From Aquarana catesbeiana (taxonomy: Eukaryota; Chordata; Amphibia; Anura; Ranidae): a stretch of 64,000 nt of DNA. A program made the position numbers and the translations under genes. The stretch is from contig NC_133326.1 in the NCBI RefSeq assembly GCF_042186555.1, forward strand, positions 585,918,119 to 585,982,118. The letters are read 5' to 3'. The notes under the pieces are model-generated. The model saw nothing but the letters and a program-made list of their open reading frames with translations, was not told where the DNA came from and did not search any database. This document shows, piece after piece, positions 24,461 to 34,968 of this stretch (position 1 is its first letter; the number at the start of each line of letters is the position of its first letter).

Positions 24461-25082
24461 CCTGTACATGACGCCATCCCACGGTCATATCTGCGCCTAG
24501 CTGTCCTGCTAGTGATTGTTAAACACAAGCAATATATGGTCAGCACTGCATATAGTGCTAATTCTTGTGCAATATTTTATCCTATACACTAAATGAGAGT
24601 TTTAAACGGAGAACACTAGAGTTGTGTGCTTTGTTTCCCTGCATGTATGCTGCTTTGATCTAAGATCCATCTACCCATCCATCCACTCACCTGAGTAGGA
24701 GGTAATGAAGATCTGGATGTGATAGCTGTTTGCTTCATCCCCAGAGAGGGAAAACTGTGAGTTGTGACCTACTGGTAATGCAGGGGTCATGCCAGTGAGG
24801 TGAGAGGCCATTCTACATGGGTGGTGTATTCACTTAATTTAGTTTAGGCACAGTGGTGTTTTTCGTTGATTGAAGTTTGGATATATTCATCGATTTACCA
24901 CAATTTTGGTTGTACATACAGTGCCTTGAAAAAGTATTCATACCCCTTGAAATTTTCCACATTTTGTCATGTTACAACCAAAAGCATACCTTTTTTTGGG
25001 GGGATTTTATGTGATAGACCCCAACTTTGACTGGGTCATTCTAACACATGAATATGCTTTGATCTAAACCATTACATTGTAG

Positions 25083-26231
25083 CTATGGATGTTTGTTTAG
25101 GGTCGTTGTCCTGCTGGAAGGTGAACCTCCCCCCCAGTCTCAAGTCTTTTGCCGCCTCTAAAAGGTTTTCGTCTAATGCCGCGTACACACGACCGGACCG
25201 GAGTCCGGCGGACAATTTGATCGTGTGTGGGCTCCAGCTGACTTTTTTTCCCCAAAAGTTCGACGGACCTAGAAATGAAACATGTTTCAAATCTTTCCGA
25301 CGGACTCGAGTCCGCTCGTCTGTATGTTAGTCCGACGGACAAAAACTGACGCTAGGGCAGCTATTGGCTACTGGCTATGAACTTCTTTGTTTTAGTCCAG
25401 TCGTACGTCATCACATACGAATCCGTCGGACTTTGGTTGATCGTGTGTAGGCAAGTCCGTTCATTCAAAAGTCCATTGGAAGACCGTCAAAAGTCCATTG
25501 GAAAGTCCGTCAGACCAGTCCGGTCGAAAAGTCCGCCAGACAAAGTGTGCCGTAAAGTCCGCTCGTGTGTACGCGGCATCAGATTGCCCTGTATTTGGCT
25601 CCATCCATCTTCCTATCAACTCTGACCAGCTTCCCTGTCCCTGCTGAATAAAAGCATCCCCACAGTATGATGCTGTCACCACCATGTTTTACGGTGCGGA
25701 TGGTGTGTTCAGGGTGATGTGCAGTGTTAGTTTTCCGCCACATATAGCGTTTTGCTTTTAGGCTAAAAATGTAAATTTTAGTTTTATCTGACCAGAGCAC
25801 CTTCTTCCACGTTTGTCCCCCACATGGCTTCTTGTAAACTGCAAATGGCTTATGGCTTTCTTTCAACAATGGCTTTCTTCTTGCCACTCTTCCATAAAGG
25901 CCAGATTTGTGGAGTGCACAACTAATAGTTGTCCTGTGGACAGGTTTTTCCACCTGAGCTGTGGATCTCTTCAGCTCCTCCAGAGTTACCATGAGCCTCT
26001 TGGCTGCTTCTCTGATCAATGCTCTCCTTGCCCAGCCTGTCAGTTTAGGTGGATGGCCATGTCGGTAGGTTTGCAGTTGTGCCATACTCTTTCCATTTTC
26101 AGATAATGGATTGAACAGTGCTCCGTGAGATGTTCAAAGCTTAGGATATTTTTTTATAACCTAACCCTGCTTTAAACTTCTCCACAATTTTATCCCTGAA
26201 CTGTCCGCTGTGTCCCTTGGCCTTCATGATG
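25083..26231 (-). pseudogene. Tc1-like transposase, disrupted
   Basis: The DNA-cutting DD-E enzyme of the Tc1 family. The minus-strand frame 26085-25579 reads HGHPPKLTGWARRALIREAAKR (given here only as landmark positions), continuing through SCALHKSGLYGRVARRKPLL (HTH region) and KVLWSDKTKIYIF, where the first catalytic Asp block WSD is present, and on to LWGCFYSAGTGKLV. The frame stops being transposase exactly at the MITE 25579-25176. Beyond it, at 25175-25083, it resumes with AAKDLRLGGRFTFQQDNDPK, the second catalytic Asp region. The C-terminal third with the Glu is not present to the left of 25072. The N-terminal part (26231-26086) is recognisable but out of frame. The copy cannot be active. 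Confidence 0.85.
25176..25579. mobile_element. TA-flanked MITE inside the Tc1 transposase gene
   Basis: The left end ATGCCGCGTACACACGACC pairs with the inverted right end ATGCCGCGTACACACGAGC. TA at 25174-25175 is matched by CA at 25580-25581, a one-base decay. The body is built from repeated 'agtccg'/'cggact' words on both strands and is therefore highly self-complementary. Transposase coding sequence continues on either side. Confidence 0.85.
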
Positions 26232-26249
26232 CTGTTTGTTCACTAAGGC

Positions 26250-27213
26250 CAACTCCCTTCTCATTGTGGAGAAAGGGGGGGATGGGGAAGATGGGGGCAC
26301 TTGGGCAAGCTGTACACGGATAGAAGGTCAATTGATTAAATGACCAAACACTGATCATACACCCGATGTGGTGTTGTTGCTGTAACCAGAAGCATACTGT
26401 AGAAAAAAAGGGGGGGTACCCGGCATTGAGAATGCCGGGTGAAAAGAGGTTACTTTAGCAACAAAATTGATCAGAGTATTAATTTTATCAAAAATATCAA
26501 TTTATTGTAATATCAAATAAATAATTCAAACACATTGATGTATTTCATAAAAGAAGCAAACACATTATGGCTATTGAGGAGTAACCATATCCAGGTAAAT
26601 ATTCAATAGACAGGACAACATTCAAAAAACACAGCACAAAACGACACTGAACACGGTCCGGACGCTTTATGGTGGTCAGCAGCCTGGTATCAAGTCATTT
26701 AGAGGGGGTATTCTCTGTAGAAGATCACAATGGATCACCTGGATAGGTAATTTTAGTGATGATTGGCTGCCGATCAACATAAATATGGGGGAACAGAGTA
26801 AGTGAGAAAACAGGTAAGGAAAGACCGGTAGATAGTGGATAATAGAACCAGCATTTGAGGAGTGACCATACATGTGTATTATGGCTGTAGGATATCAAAG
26901 TGGGGACCATGTAAACAAGCTTGGATTCTCAGGCAGTCAATAAACTGCATATGTCTTAGATTTGGTCAGGTCCTCGCACAAGGTGGATTGACAATAGTAA
27001 TAGTAGTTTGATATTCCTCATTGCCAAGTTGGTTAACAGTTCACAGATCCTGGTTCATTATGGCAAACGTGAAATGCTGTGACTGGGTATTACTAAATGA
27101 AATGTTGAGAACATAGCTCTGAAGTATCATAACTGTATTGTCTCCCTTTTATATTATAAAGCGCTGCATAAACTGTTGGCGCTATATAAATCCTGTATAA
27201 TAATAATAATAAT
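26250..27213 (+). mobile_element. Insertion with L2-like 3' tail inside the Tc1 element
   Basis: Tc1 sequence is recognisable up to gtttgttcactaagg (about 26248) and resumes at aaggtcttctaacaaacc (27214). The inserted about 960 bp ends with aagcgctgcataaactgttg, gcgctatataaatcctgtat and an ATA microsatellite, the same 3' tail as the LINE at 15780-15843. The rest is unrecognised, with a hairpin (acccggcatt / aatgccgggt) at 26417-26439. It is either a 5'-truncated LINE or a SINE sharing that tail. Confidence 0.6.
27135..27213 (+). repeat. L2-like 3' tail with ATA microsatellite
   Basis: Carries the sequence 'aaagcgctgc' through 'ctgtataataataataataa', matching 15790-15843 with few changes. It marks the 3' end of the plus-strand insertion described for 26250-27213. 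Confidence 0.8.
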
Positions 27214-27273
27214 AAGGTCTTCTAACAAACCTCTGAGGGCTTCCCAGAACAGCTGTATTTATACTGAGATTAA

Positions 27274-28237
27274 CCACTTGCCGACTATCTGCCCCAGTTG
27301 TACTGCGGTAGAATGGCATGACTGGGCGAAATGACGTTATGTAACGTCGCTTTGCCCTGTGGCCACTAGGGGGCGTGTGCGCGCCGCCAGGGGAGGGCGC
27401 GTGTGCCCCCTGCTCGCCCACGGAGCCGATGTGAGTCGTGATCATCGTCGGGCTTCCGCGATCCCTCGGGGCACACGGAGAACCGGGATCTGTGTGTGTA
27501 AACACACAGTTTCCGGTTCTCTGAGGGGAGAACAGACAGATTGTCTGTTCATACAGCGTATGAACAGCGATCTGTCATCTCCCCTTCACAGTCCCATCCC
27601 CCCTTCAGTTAGAACACACAAAAGGGAACACATTAACCCCTTTATTGCCCCCTAGTGGTTAACCCATTCACTGCCAGTGACATTTTTACAGTAATCAATG
27701 CATTTTCATAGCACTGATCGCTGTATAAATGCCAGTGGTCCAAAAAATGTGTCAAAATTGTCCAACGTGTCCGCCATAATGTCACAGTCCCGATAAAAAT
27801 CGCAGATCGCCATAAAAAATGCCATAAAACTATGCCCTATTTTGTAGACGCTATAACTTTTGAGCAAACCAATAAATATACGCTTATTGCAATTTTTTTT
27901 TACCAAAAATATGTAGAAGAATACATATAAACTGAGCAAAAAAATTGTTTTTTTTATATATTTTAGGGGGATATTTATTATAGCAAAAAGTAAAAAAATA
28001 TTGCGTTTTTTTCAAAATTGTCGCTGTTGTTTTTTTGTTTATAGCGCAAAAAATAAAAACCGCAGAGGTGATCAAATACCACCAAAAGAAAGCTCTATTT
28101 GTGGGGAAAAAAAGATGTCAATTTTGTTTGGGTGCAATGTCGCACGACCACGCAATTGTCAGTTAAAGCGACGCAGTGCCGAATTGCAAAAAGTGCTCTG
28201 GTCAGGAAGGGGGTAAAATCTTCCGGGGCTGAAGCGG
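27274..28237. mobile_element. TTAA-flanked DNA element, 964 bp
   Basis: The left end is CCACTTGCCGAC and the inverted right end is CCGCTTCAGCCC, flanked on both sides by TTAA (27270-27273 and 28238-28241). TTAA duplication is typical of piggyBac and Kolobok groups. The left half is GC-rich with dyads around gttatgtaacgtc and aacacacagtttccggttct. The right half is AT-rich. No transposase. Related copies are at 42048 and 43368. Confidence 0.7.
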
Positions 28238-28938
28238 TTAAATGACACACAGGTGGACAATATTTACTAATTAGGTGACTTCTGAAGGCAATTGGTTCCA
28301 CTAAATTTTAGTTAGGGGTATCAGAGTAAAGGGTGCTGAATACAAATGCACACCCCACTTTTCAGATATTTATTTGTAAAAACATTTAAAAACCATTTAT
28401 CATTTTCCTTCCACTTCACAATTATGTGCCAATTTGTGTTGGTCTATCACATAAAATCCCAATAAAATACATTAATCATTTTGGTTGCAACATGACAAAA
28501 TGTGGAAAATTTCAAGGGGTATGAATACTTTATCAAGGCACTGTATGGACATTTTTTTGGACTACATTATAATTTTGGAAGTTTTGTGCATGATACTCAG
28601 AGAAGAAATATCATATTACTTTTGTTGTTTTTTGTTATGCACTTATATTAGGGTGTGATATACTGTATGTAAACTGTTTTTCTTAATTACTATTTAGTGG
28701 CACATATCATAGCAAATTTAGTTTTCTAGGGGAGTTGCGTTCCACCATTTTGGATATCATTTTATATAACAAGGTTTAAACCACTTATAGGTGTTGGCTA
28801 GCAACTCACTGAGCATTCATTTTAGATTTATTATAGAGGATTGCGCTCATTGATTATACACAGACAAGTTAGGTGTAGATTTAAATATCACGTGAAGCCT
28901 GACTGGAAAACTCCCAGGACATTGCTAAGGGAGGCCCA

Positions 28939-29196
28939 CATAGGCGTGCGCACAGGGTGTGCCAGGTGTGCCTGGGCACACCCTAATTGCCTTGTGTGGT
29001 GCATATTCCCGCTTGTTTAGAGCACTGATATTTCATCCCAAAAAAAAAGTTACAAAATAAAAGAATTTAAAAAGAATCAAAATAAAACTACTGACACTGT
29101 CCACTGCCCTACTGACACCATCAGTACATAAACACATGCATATGTATTTGAGCTTTGGGGTGCACACCCTAATGTAAGAGGCTGCGCACACCTATG
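28939..29196. mobile_element. hAT-type MITE, exact 8 bp duplication
   Basis: The left end CATAGGCGTGCGCA and the inverted right end CATAGGTGTGCGCA differ at one base. The direct repeat gaggccca lies at 28931-28938 and 29197-29204. The 258 bp AT-rich body has no open frame. It lies within an arm of the foldback element 28893-29850. Confidence 0.85.
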
Positions 29197-29284
29197 GAGG
29201 CCCAGCTATTACTGATCACCTTCACTATCACAGGAGTGAGTTCCCAAGCTCTGAGCTCAGAGCTATTGCATCAGGAGGCATATA

Positions 29285-29726
29285 AAGCTGCGTACACACG
29301 AGCGGAATGTCTGACAGAAAAAGTCTGACAGAAGCTTTTCATCGTCTATTCCGATCGTGTGTATGCCTCACTTTTTTTTCTAAAATTCTGATGGACCTAG
29401 AAATGTAACATGCTCTAAATATTTCTGACTGAACCAATTTCTATCTGGAAAACCGCTCCTCTGTATGCTGTTCCGAGGGACCAAAAAAGACGCATGCTCT
29501 GAAGCAAGTATGAGACGGAAGCTATTGGCTACTGGCTATTGAACTTCCTTTTTCTAGTCCCGTCGTATGTGCTGTACGTCACCGCGTTCTGGACGGTTGG
29601 ACTTTGGTCGGACTTTGGATTGACCGTGTGTAGGCAAGACTGCTTGAATGGAATTCCGTCGGAGTTCCGTCTGAGGAACCTTCTGAGTTAATTCCGACAG
29701 CTAAACCAGTCGTGTGTACGGGGCAT
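29285..29726. mobile_element. TA-flanked MITE, CGTACACACGA family
   Basis: The left end AAGCTGCGTACACACGAG pairs with the inverted right end ATGCCCCGTACACACGAC. TA lies at 29283-29284 and 29727-29728. The 442 bp body has words in common with the copies at 16602 and 25176 (tattggctactggctatt, gaacttc). Non-coding. Confidence 0.8.
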
Positions 29727-29850
29727 TAGGGGGTTTGAATCAGAGAAAGAGCTCACTACTGTGATGGTGGAGGTGAACAGCAATAGCTGGACCTTTCTTA
29801 GCAACATCCTTGCAATGTCCTGGGAGTTTTCCAGTCAGGCTACATGAGAT

Positions 29851-31094
29851 GCATAAATGGCCTACACCTATACCAGGGGCATTATTCAATTTGTGTCAGA
29901 GCTGCACAGCTTGTTTTCACCTACAGAAACCCCTCATCTGTATAGGCAGCTTTCTGTTAAAGGGGAACTAACCTTTTAATGTTTAGTTTGTTCTTGTTAT
30001 TGGCACCCATTTTCTATTACAGTGTGCAACTCGCAAATTCTTAGGTGTTTACTTAGGACAGCTGGCTGCATTTAGTGCTGTCAGAAAACATTAGTCTTCA
30101 TAAAGCCTTAACAAGTCCTCCTGTGCATCCAGCCATGATTTCATTCACATTGACTGCTCAAGCCCTGAAGAAGGGAAAGGTTCTTTTCCCCCAAAATGTG
30201 TTGGATGTATTTGATGCTTTTAACAATCAAATGTTTCAAAAAAGCCTTTAAGTGAGATGAACTTCTTCACTGTCTGGGGAGTGCTTCCTTTGTCGCTATT
30301 AGAAAGATAGCAGCCTAAGACCAAAATTGGGTCCATCTTTACCATGTACAGTATATCTCAACTATGGATCTGCTTCTTTGAAAGAACAATCACTGTAAGG
30401 TAGATCCTTCAAAATCAGCTTTCATTTTTACTTCTTTCTAACATTATGACACACAGTTCTGCACTTGGTAGCAACTTTACTTCTCCATTAGTTAAACCCA
30501 CTACTACTTATCAATATACTCAAACTTGTCCTATGCCTCACATTGCCTAGAATAGAACACGTTTGGAGGTTTAGCCCTCAGCTTGTGTTGTGGAGAAGTG
30601 GAAAGATTAATCTCTTTTAGAACAGTAGAAAGCTGTGAAATAAAGCCAGGACAATCATTATCAGAAAATAAATTGTATCAATAGAAGGCTGACTCATGTG
30701 TCTTACAAGCTTTGATCTTGAAAGTGAGGTTGAAATAAAACAATAGCAACAAAGCATTTGCAGACACGCAGTCTCTCAACACAGCACTACTAAAACCGCC
30801 ATGGGACAGAAATTCTATGATATCCTCCATGAGCACAGCTGGCAGATCACTGCAGCAGGAATACAGGCAAACACTCAGCTGTAAGAGGGGAAAACAGCTG
30901 TCTCAGCTAATTCTTTCATGCCTTTGGCTACATGAGCTCTGCTAACACTGATCCAGAGGAATCTGTGCGTTTCAAGGAAAAGCTTTTCAGCCTAGCGCTG
31001 GATGGATTATCAAAGTGCTATAAATATACTCTTCTGTGGATGGACTTTGCAGCACTAACAGAAATTTAATCATGATGCATTCATTTTCCTATGT
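29851..31094. other. Unannotated presumed intronic DNA
   Basis: No gene seen. The segment 30160-30240 (ccctgaagaagggaaagg and following) resembles a dispersed-repeat motif also present in the palindrome at 22 kb. Confidence 0.35.
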
Positions 31095-31383
31095 AAGGAA
31101 AGGTTCACACTGCTTCACTGTGGTAATGCATGCACGCTCTTTTTCTTCTGTTAATGTGTGTTGCAGCAACCTATTCATTTGAATGGCCAGCTTATTGCAC
31201 AATATTGCGCAAAAAAGTGCACACGGGTATCTTTTCTAATGCAATGCATATAGTAGTGCTTTACTGTGCGTTGTGGTGCAATGCAGCACATATAGGTAAG
31301 GTACATTAGGGCGCCCTTAAGAATAACTGGCACTTCAGCGCACAAACAAGCAAAACATGTTCAGCAATGTGAACCAAGCGTAA
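31095..31383. mobile_element. Probable MITE, GGTTCACA termini
   Basis: AAGGTTCACACTGC near 31096 is matched inverted by GCAATGTGAACCAAG ending near 31380. The body has alternating gtgc/gcac-rich words and no open frame. The target duplication is not clear. Confidence 0.5.
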
Positions 31384-34006
31384 GACTGGTCTTCAACTAC
31401 AAAAATTGTGCATGTGCGTGCAGTTTTGAGGCCTTGTTGACGGACTAAATATAGAATGCTCAAAAGCGTTTTTTTTTTTTTATAATCTCATTTGAATGTT
31501 TACTTTTGTTGTGCAAAAGGGAAGCTTTTTTGTATGTGAGCCATAGAACTCAAAAATGATCAATGTGATTGTATCAAGCCCTTGGCAATCACTTTACCAC
31601 GAGCCTATGGACAACACCACAAAAAGCCCTCACTCTGTAGCTGCAGGCATTATGGAGCCACTCAGCCTTAAAATTCACAGCAGAAATATTAAAGTTGTTT
31701 AAGTGTTTCACATGGCAACTGAGCTCCCCCTGCACCACCCCTCCATAGCTCTTGATCTGTACTTATATATAGACTTATAAGGCTGGAGGGCTGTGGAGTT
31801 ACTGCTGGGAGGAGGAGCAGGTCCAACTGAGCTGTTGAGAGTGGGACTTGAACAACCTCTGAATGGAAATTTGAGGATGAATCATTCTGTGATAGTGGAG
31901 AATCTGGGTTGGAAGACCTAGACCTAGACGTAGAAGACAAAGGCGCAGGATGAACCCTGTGAAATCTTAGAGCTTTGCTAGGCCTTGGGTGCTCATCAGA
32001 GATGTAAAATTGAACAAAGTCAATAGCCTGAAGGGCATTGACTGTAGAGATTTTTGCTTCATCTGACATAACACTAAAAAGGATGTGCTTAATGGCTGCC
32101 TAAACAGGTATATTTGTCTGAATACTGGAATTACACTTCCTATAGCTACAACCTTTAGAGAAGAATTAATGGCCTGCTTCCAGAAAAAATGGGGCTAAAA
32201 CCAGACAAATTTTTAATGAAAACAACTATCTTGCATAATTAGCATCTGATCAATGGGCGGATGCAACATGTGGTTGTGCAACAACCATATGTGCCCATGT
32301 ATGTACTGATGGAATGATTCACTTCACTGTCCATTGCTGGCTCAAATATTTGATTCCTGGTATATAAGACAAGTTGATTCCTAGACTTAGCATAAATGAT
32401 TGTCCAAAGAAAAAGGTGCCTGATAAATGAATGTGGCATCCACGTACCTTTTAGGGTTTCAAGCCAGGTCCACAACCTGCTTTTTGGGAAGAGTGAACCA
32501 TTTTTACTTAACCACCTCTGTGTGGGAAGAATGCATTCAAAAACAAAAAAAAAACTTGTGACTTAATGATGGTATTACTAGGCTAATCTTTTTCTATTAG
32601 CCTCATATAAGCAGAAGCTGGCTGTTTCCAGGAACACAAAACTGAATTTGATTCCTGAAATTTGCATTACCAGTCAACGTACTGTTAACAATAAAAGGTA
32701 CACTAGGAAGACACCACTCAATTCAGTATACAAGTCTGTTTCTACAACTGAGTATAACTGCCCTCCATAGTTTTACAGGCCACCATGCAGTCTGACCCCT
32801 GTAATAAAAATATTGTAGTAATCAAAAAAGTGAAAGCTGAGGGACTGCTCTGGGTTACTGTATTTTGCACAACTTTGTCACTTTTTTACAGCCTTTTTCA
32901 AAAATCCAGTATGAATGTAAACTTGCCAGGAGGTGTCTGCCAGCCAATCCATTAGTTTTATTTCTTCTTTTGTGTGCTAGGTCTGGATTCCCATACTAGT
33001 GAGTTGTCAAATCCAAGCTCTTTGCTTCTCTTTATGTAGACAACCTACCTTGTTGAGGCTCAGTTACTTTTAAAGAGCTTAGCAAAGTGTAGAGAGAAAG
33101 GTAATCTGTTTTATTTAAGAGTCACCTATTCAGATCTGACTTACGTATATTGTTTTTCTATGTGCACATCTGTATGCCATTTGTAACGTGTGCATCTGAG
33201 TTTGCAGGCAGCTTCCTACTGACTTTGTGGCTGACAGCGCTCAGCTTTGTGATCCCTCATCTATGAAGGCGACTGCTCCAGACAACTTACATATTGGTTC
33301 AGTAAAGCAGGTGTCTTGGCTTGCCATAAAAGAGAACTGCAAAGCTTGTGACACCTACTCACTAGTCTGAAAAATCCATTGTTCTGTGACCTTAGAGTTG
33401 ATCCGTATGCTCATACAGACCAAGTCAGACTAAAGTAGAACATTATGTCAAAATCGAAATTTTATAAAGTCAAGAAGGTTTATTCAATAGTGCAATCATG
33501 CAAAGAGTAGCAGTGTGAAAAAACCCATAGTAACTAAAAATAAATCAGCCTTAGATAGTCTATTGTAGACTGCAGCAAGCTGGGTTCTACCCAATTGCTA
33601 TGGCTTACTGTCTACCATTGTTCTTCGCTCTGGTGAAAATCTTCCACATGCATAGTTGTTGGTCACCAAAGATATCTCTACTGCCAACTTCAGGTTAAAG
33701 TTGACCTAGGGATTTGAACAGCAGACTTGCTTTGGCTGCTGGTTTCTGGCCAGCTGCTGAAATGCATCAGTAAGCTATCAAAATGTAGGTCATGCAGCTG
33801 AGGACACCATTACAGTGTATTCAGTCTGAGCAAATTAAATATCCCATATCATTCTTTGGTCAACAATCATATGGTTAGATCCTGATTTAGCTAAATAAAC
33901 TAAAAGTAATCCAGTAGTTCACCTTTTTGTATAAGTCATCATGATATATAGGTAAATTGATCAAGAAGTACATTAGCTCTAGAAAGTGTCAGGGGTTTAG
34001 TTCTGC
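31384..34006. other. Presumed 3' side of ANTXR1-like intron 1 start
   Basis: About 2.6 kb of apparently unique, AT-rich DNA just inside the first intron of the minus-strand gene. A 126-residue minus frame at 31689-32069 has no motif that I recognise and is probably chance. Regulatory elements could lie here but none can be shown from sequence alone. Confidence 0.4.
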
Positions 34007-34012
34007 ACTTAC
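34007..34012 (-). promoter_or_regulatory. ANTXR1: Splice donor GTAAGT of ANTXR1-like exon 1
   Basis: Read on the minus strand, the exon ends ...GACAA and is followed by GTAAGTGC. The donor splits the Lys codon after its second base (AA|G). Without splicing, the frame would run into TAA three codons on, which supports a real donor here. Confidence 0.75.
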
Positions 34013-34161
34013 TTGTCTAATACGAAGTACAGGTCAAAGCCACCATAGCAGGAGGGTCTTCTATTAGGTCCAGTCTCATCTTGACCATTGCAGACCAGAA
34101 GAAATGCAGTGAAGAAGAGAAAGACTTTTAAACCCACTTTGAAGGCACCCAATTCAAGCAT
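34013..34161 (-). CDS. ANTXR1: ANTXR1-like (TEM8) first coding exon
   Basis: This encodes the first 50 residues of an anthrax-toxin-receptor-type cell-surface protein, a collagen-binding single-pass membrane adhesion receptor. Visible: a basic start (MLELGAFKVGLK), a hydrophobic core VFLFFTAFLLVC that fits a signal peptide cleaved near NGQ, a short polar link, then CYGGFDLYFVLDK, which starts the extracellular von Willebrand A domain. In vertebrate ANTXR1 the conserved text is CYGGFDLYFILDK. ANTXR2 lacks the YGG, so ANTXR1 is the better match. The human first exon encodes about the same number of residues. The start at 34161 has G at -3 and places the signal peptide at the N-terminus. An in-frame upstream Met at 34242 would add 27 residues in front of it and is less likely. 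The next exon is not recognised in the window, so intron 1 would exceed 34 kb. Confidence 0.8.
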
Positions 34162-34896
34162 GGCTATTCCAAGCTTTAAGAACCCAGCAGAAAACGTTTC
34201 TCTTGAAAATGTGCAATCCGTTCTGAAGAATCCAAGCTGCACTCCACTTTTTGGATTTACTTTCAGAACTTCTTCTCCAGAGCCTCTCCAGAGCTTTAGA
34301 GTTTGTGTGGCTCTCTTCTCTTATCTCAGTCTTCTTCTTTCCAAGAGTTTGCATTACATTAGCATGCAGCTCAGAGGAGGAACTGCTGTGCTCACTTTTG
34401 TTGGGATGCAAAACTTCTTCTTGACAAACTTGCTTTGTCTAAACCTGCAGAGAAGCTTTTCTTTTTTTTTAGGATATGGGAGCAAAGAAATAATGAACAC
34501 AGCACAAATCCTGACATCTTGTGCCTATTGTGTAGAATGCAGGCGTGTTAAATATAGCAGTGGCTTATACTAAAAATTATCTATTTAAGAATAATAATCT
34601 ATTTATATACCAGATGAGATTAGTCAGGCATTTAGTAAATGTGGGAGTATTTCCATGTAACTGAAATTAGCTTGAAATTTCAATAGGAATGTTTTTTACA
34701 GTATATGTGAAGCTGTTCACTAAAATCTCATAAAAGCTTTATGTTAATATCATTTCACAATCCTTTCATTTAACAGTAATCATTTTAATTATATACCATA
34801 GAAAAGAATCTGGTATGCAGTAAAAGTGACAGTATTTTCAGCAACTTTCCTTTCATGTACTGTTCATGTCAAGCCAATCACTAAAATCTCATATAA
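34162..34896 (-). promoter_or_regulatory. Presumed 5' UTR and proximal promoter of ANTXR1-like gene
   Basis: Lies directly upstream of the exon-1 start on the minus strand. No CpG island and no clear TATA box are visible. The sequence is otherwise unremarkable. The assignment rests only on position. Confidence 0.35.

Positions 34897-34898
<2 letters not shown>

Positions 34899-34967
<69 letters not shown>
34899..34967. repeat. (TA)n microsatellite
   Basis: About 34 uninterrupted TA units, followed by a T-rich stretch. The tyrosine/isoleucine frame over it is not a gene. Confidence 0.97.

Positions 34968-34968
<1 letters not shown>

Larger units (their letters stand above)
24919..28543 (-). 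mobile_element. Tc1-like transposon interrupted by three insertions
   Basis: The left end CAGTGCCTTGAAAAAGTATT and the inverted right end CAGTGCCTTGATAAAGTATT are long terminal repeats, flanked by TA (24917-24918, 28544-28545). The repeats extend about 100 bp (fromg aaaatttccac on one side, tgtggaaaatt on the other). Subtracting the MITE (25176-25579), the insertion at about 26250-27213 and the TTAA element (27274-28237) leaves about 1.29 kb, the normal size of a Tc1 transposon. The transposase is on the minus strand. Confidence 0.9.
28893..29850. mobile_element. Foldback element split by two MITEs
   Basis: The outer arms AGCCTGACTGGAAAACTCCC (from 28893) and its inverted copy (ending 29850) continue as matched inverted sequence through ggacattg, the 'cagctatt' region and 'ctgtgat' / 'atcacag' words. 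The left arm is cut by a hAT MITE (28939-29196) and the centre by a TA MITE (29285-29726). Without them, about 250 bp of hairpin remains. Confidence 0.75.

Noticed and set aside
27359..27655. 98-residue plus frame in the TTAA element
   Set aside because: GC-rich dyad sequence; no transposase or other motif.
31689..32069. 126-residue minus-strand frame
   Set aside because: No motif, no splice context and composition like the surroundings; probably chance.
1..34006. Exon 2 of the ANTXR1-like gene
   Set aside because: I looked for the expected SGSV...HHWNEIYYF-type coding on the minus strand and did not find it; presumably beyond the left edge.
34088..34573. 161-residue plus-strand frame opposite the ANTXR1-like exon
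   Set aside because: Overlaps the exon antisense and has no recognisable motif; taken as a shadow frame.
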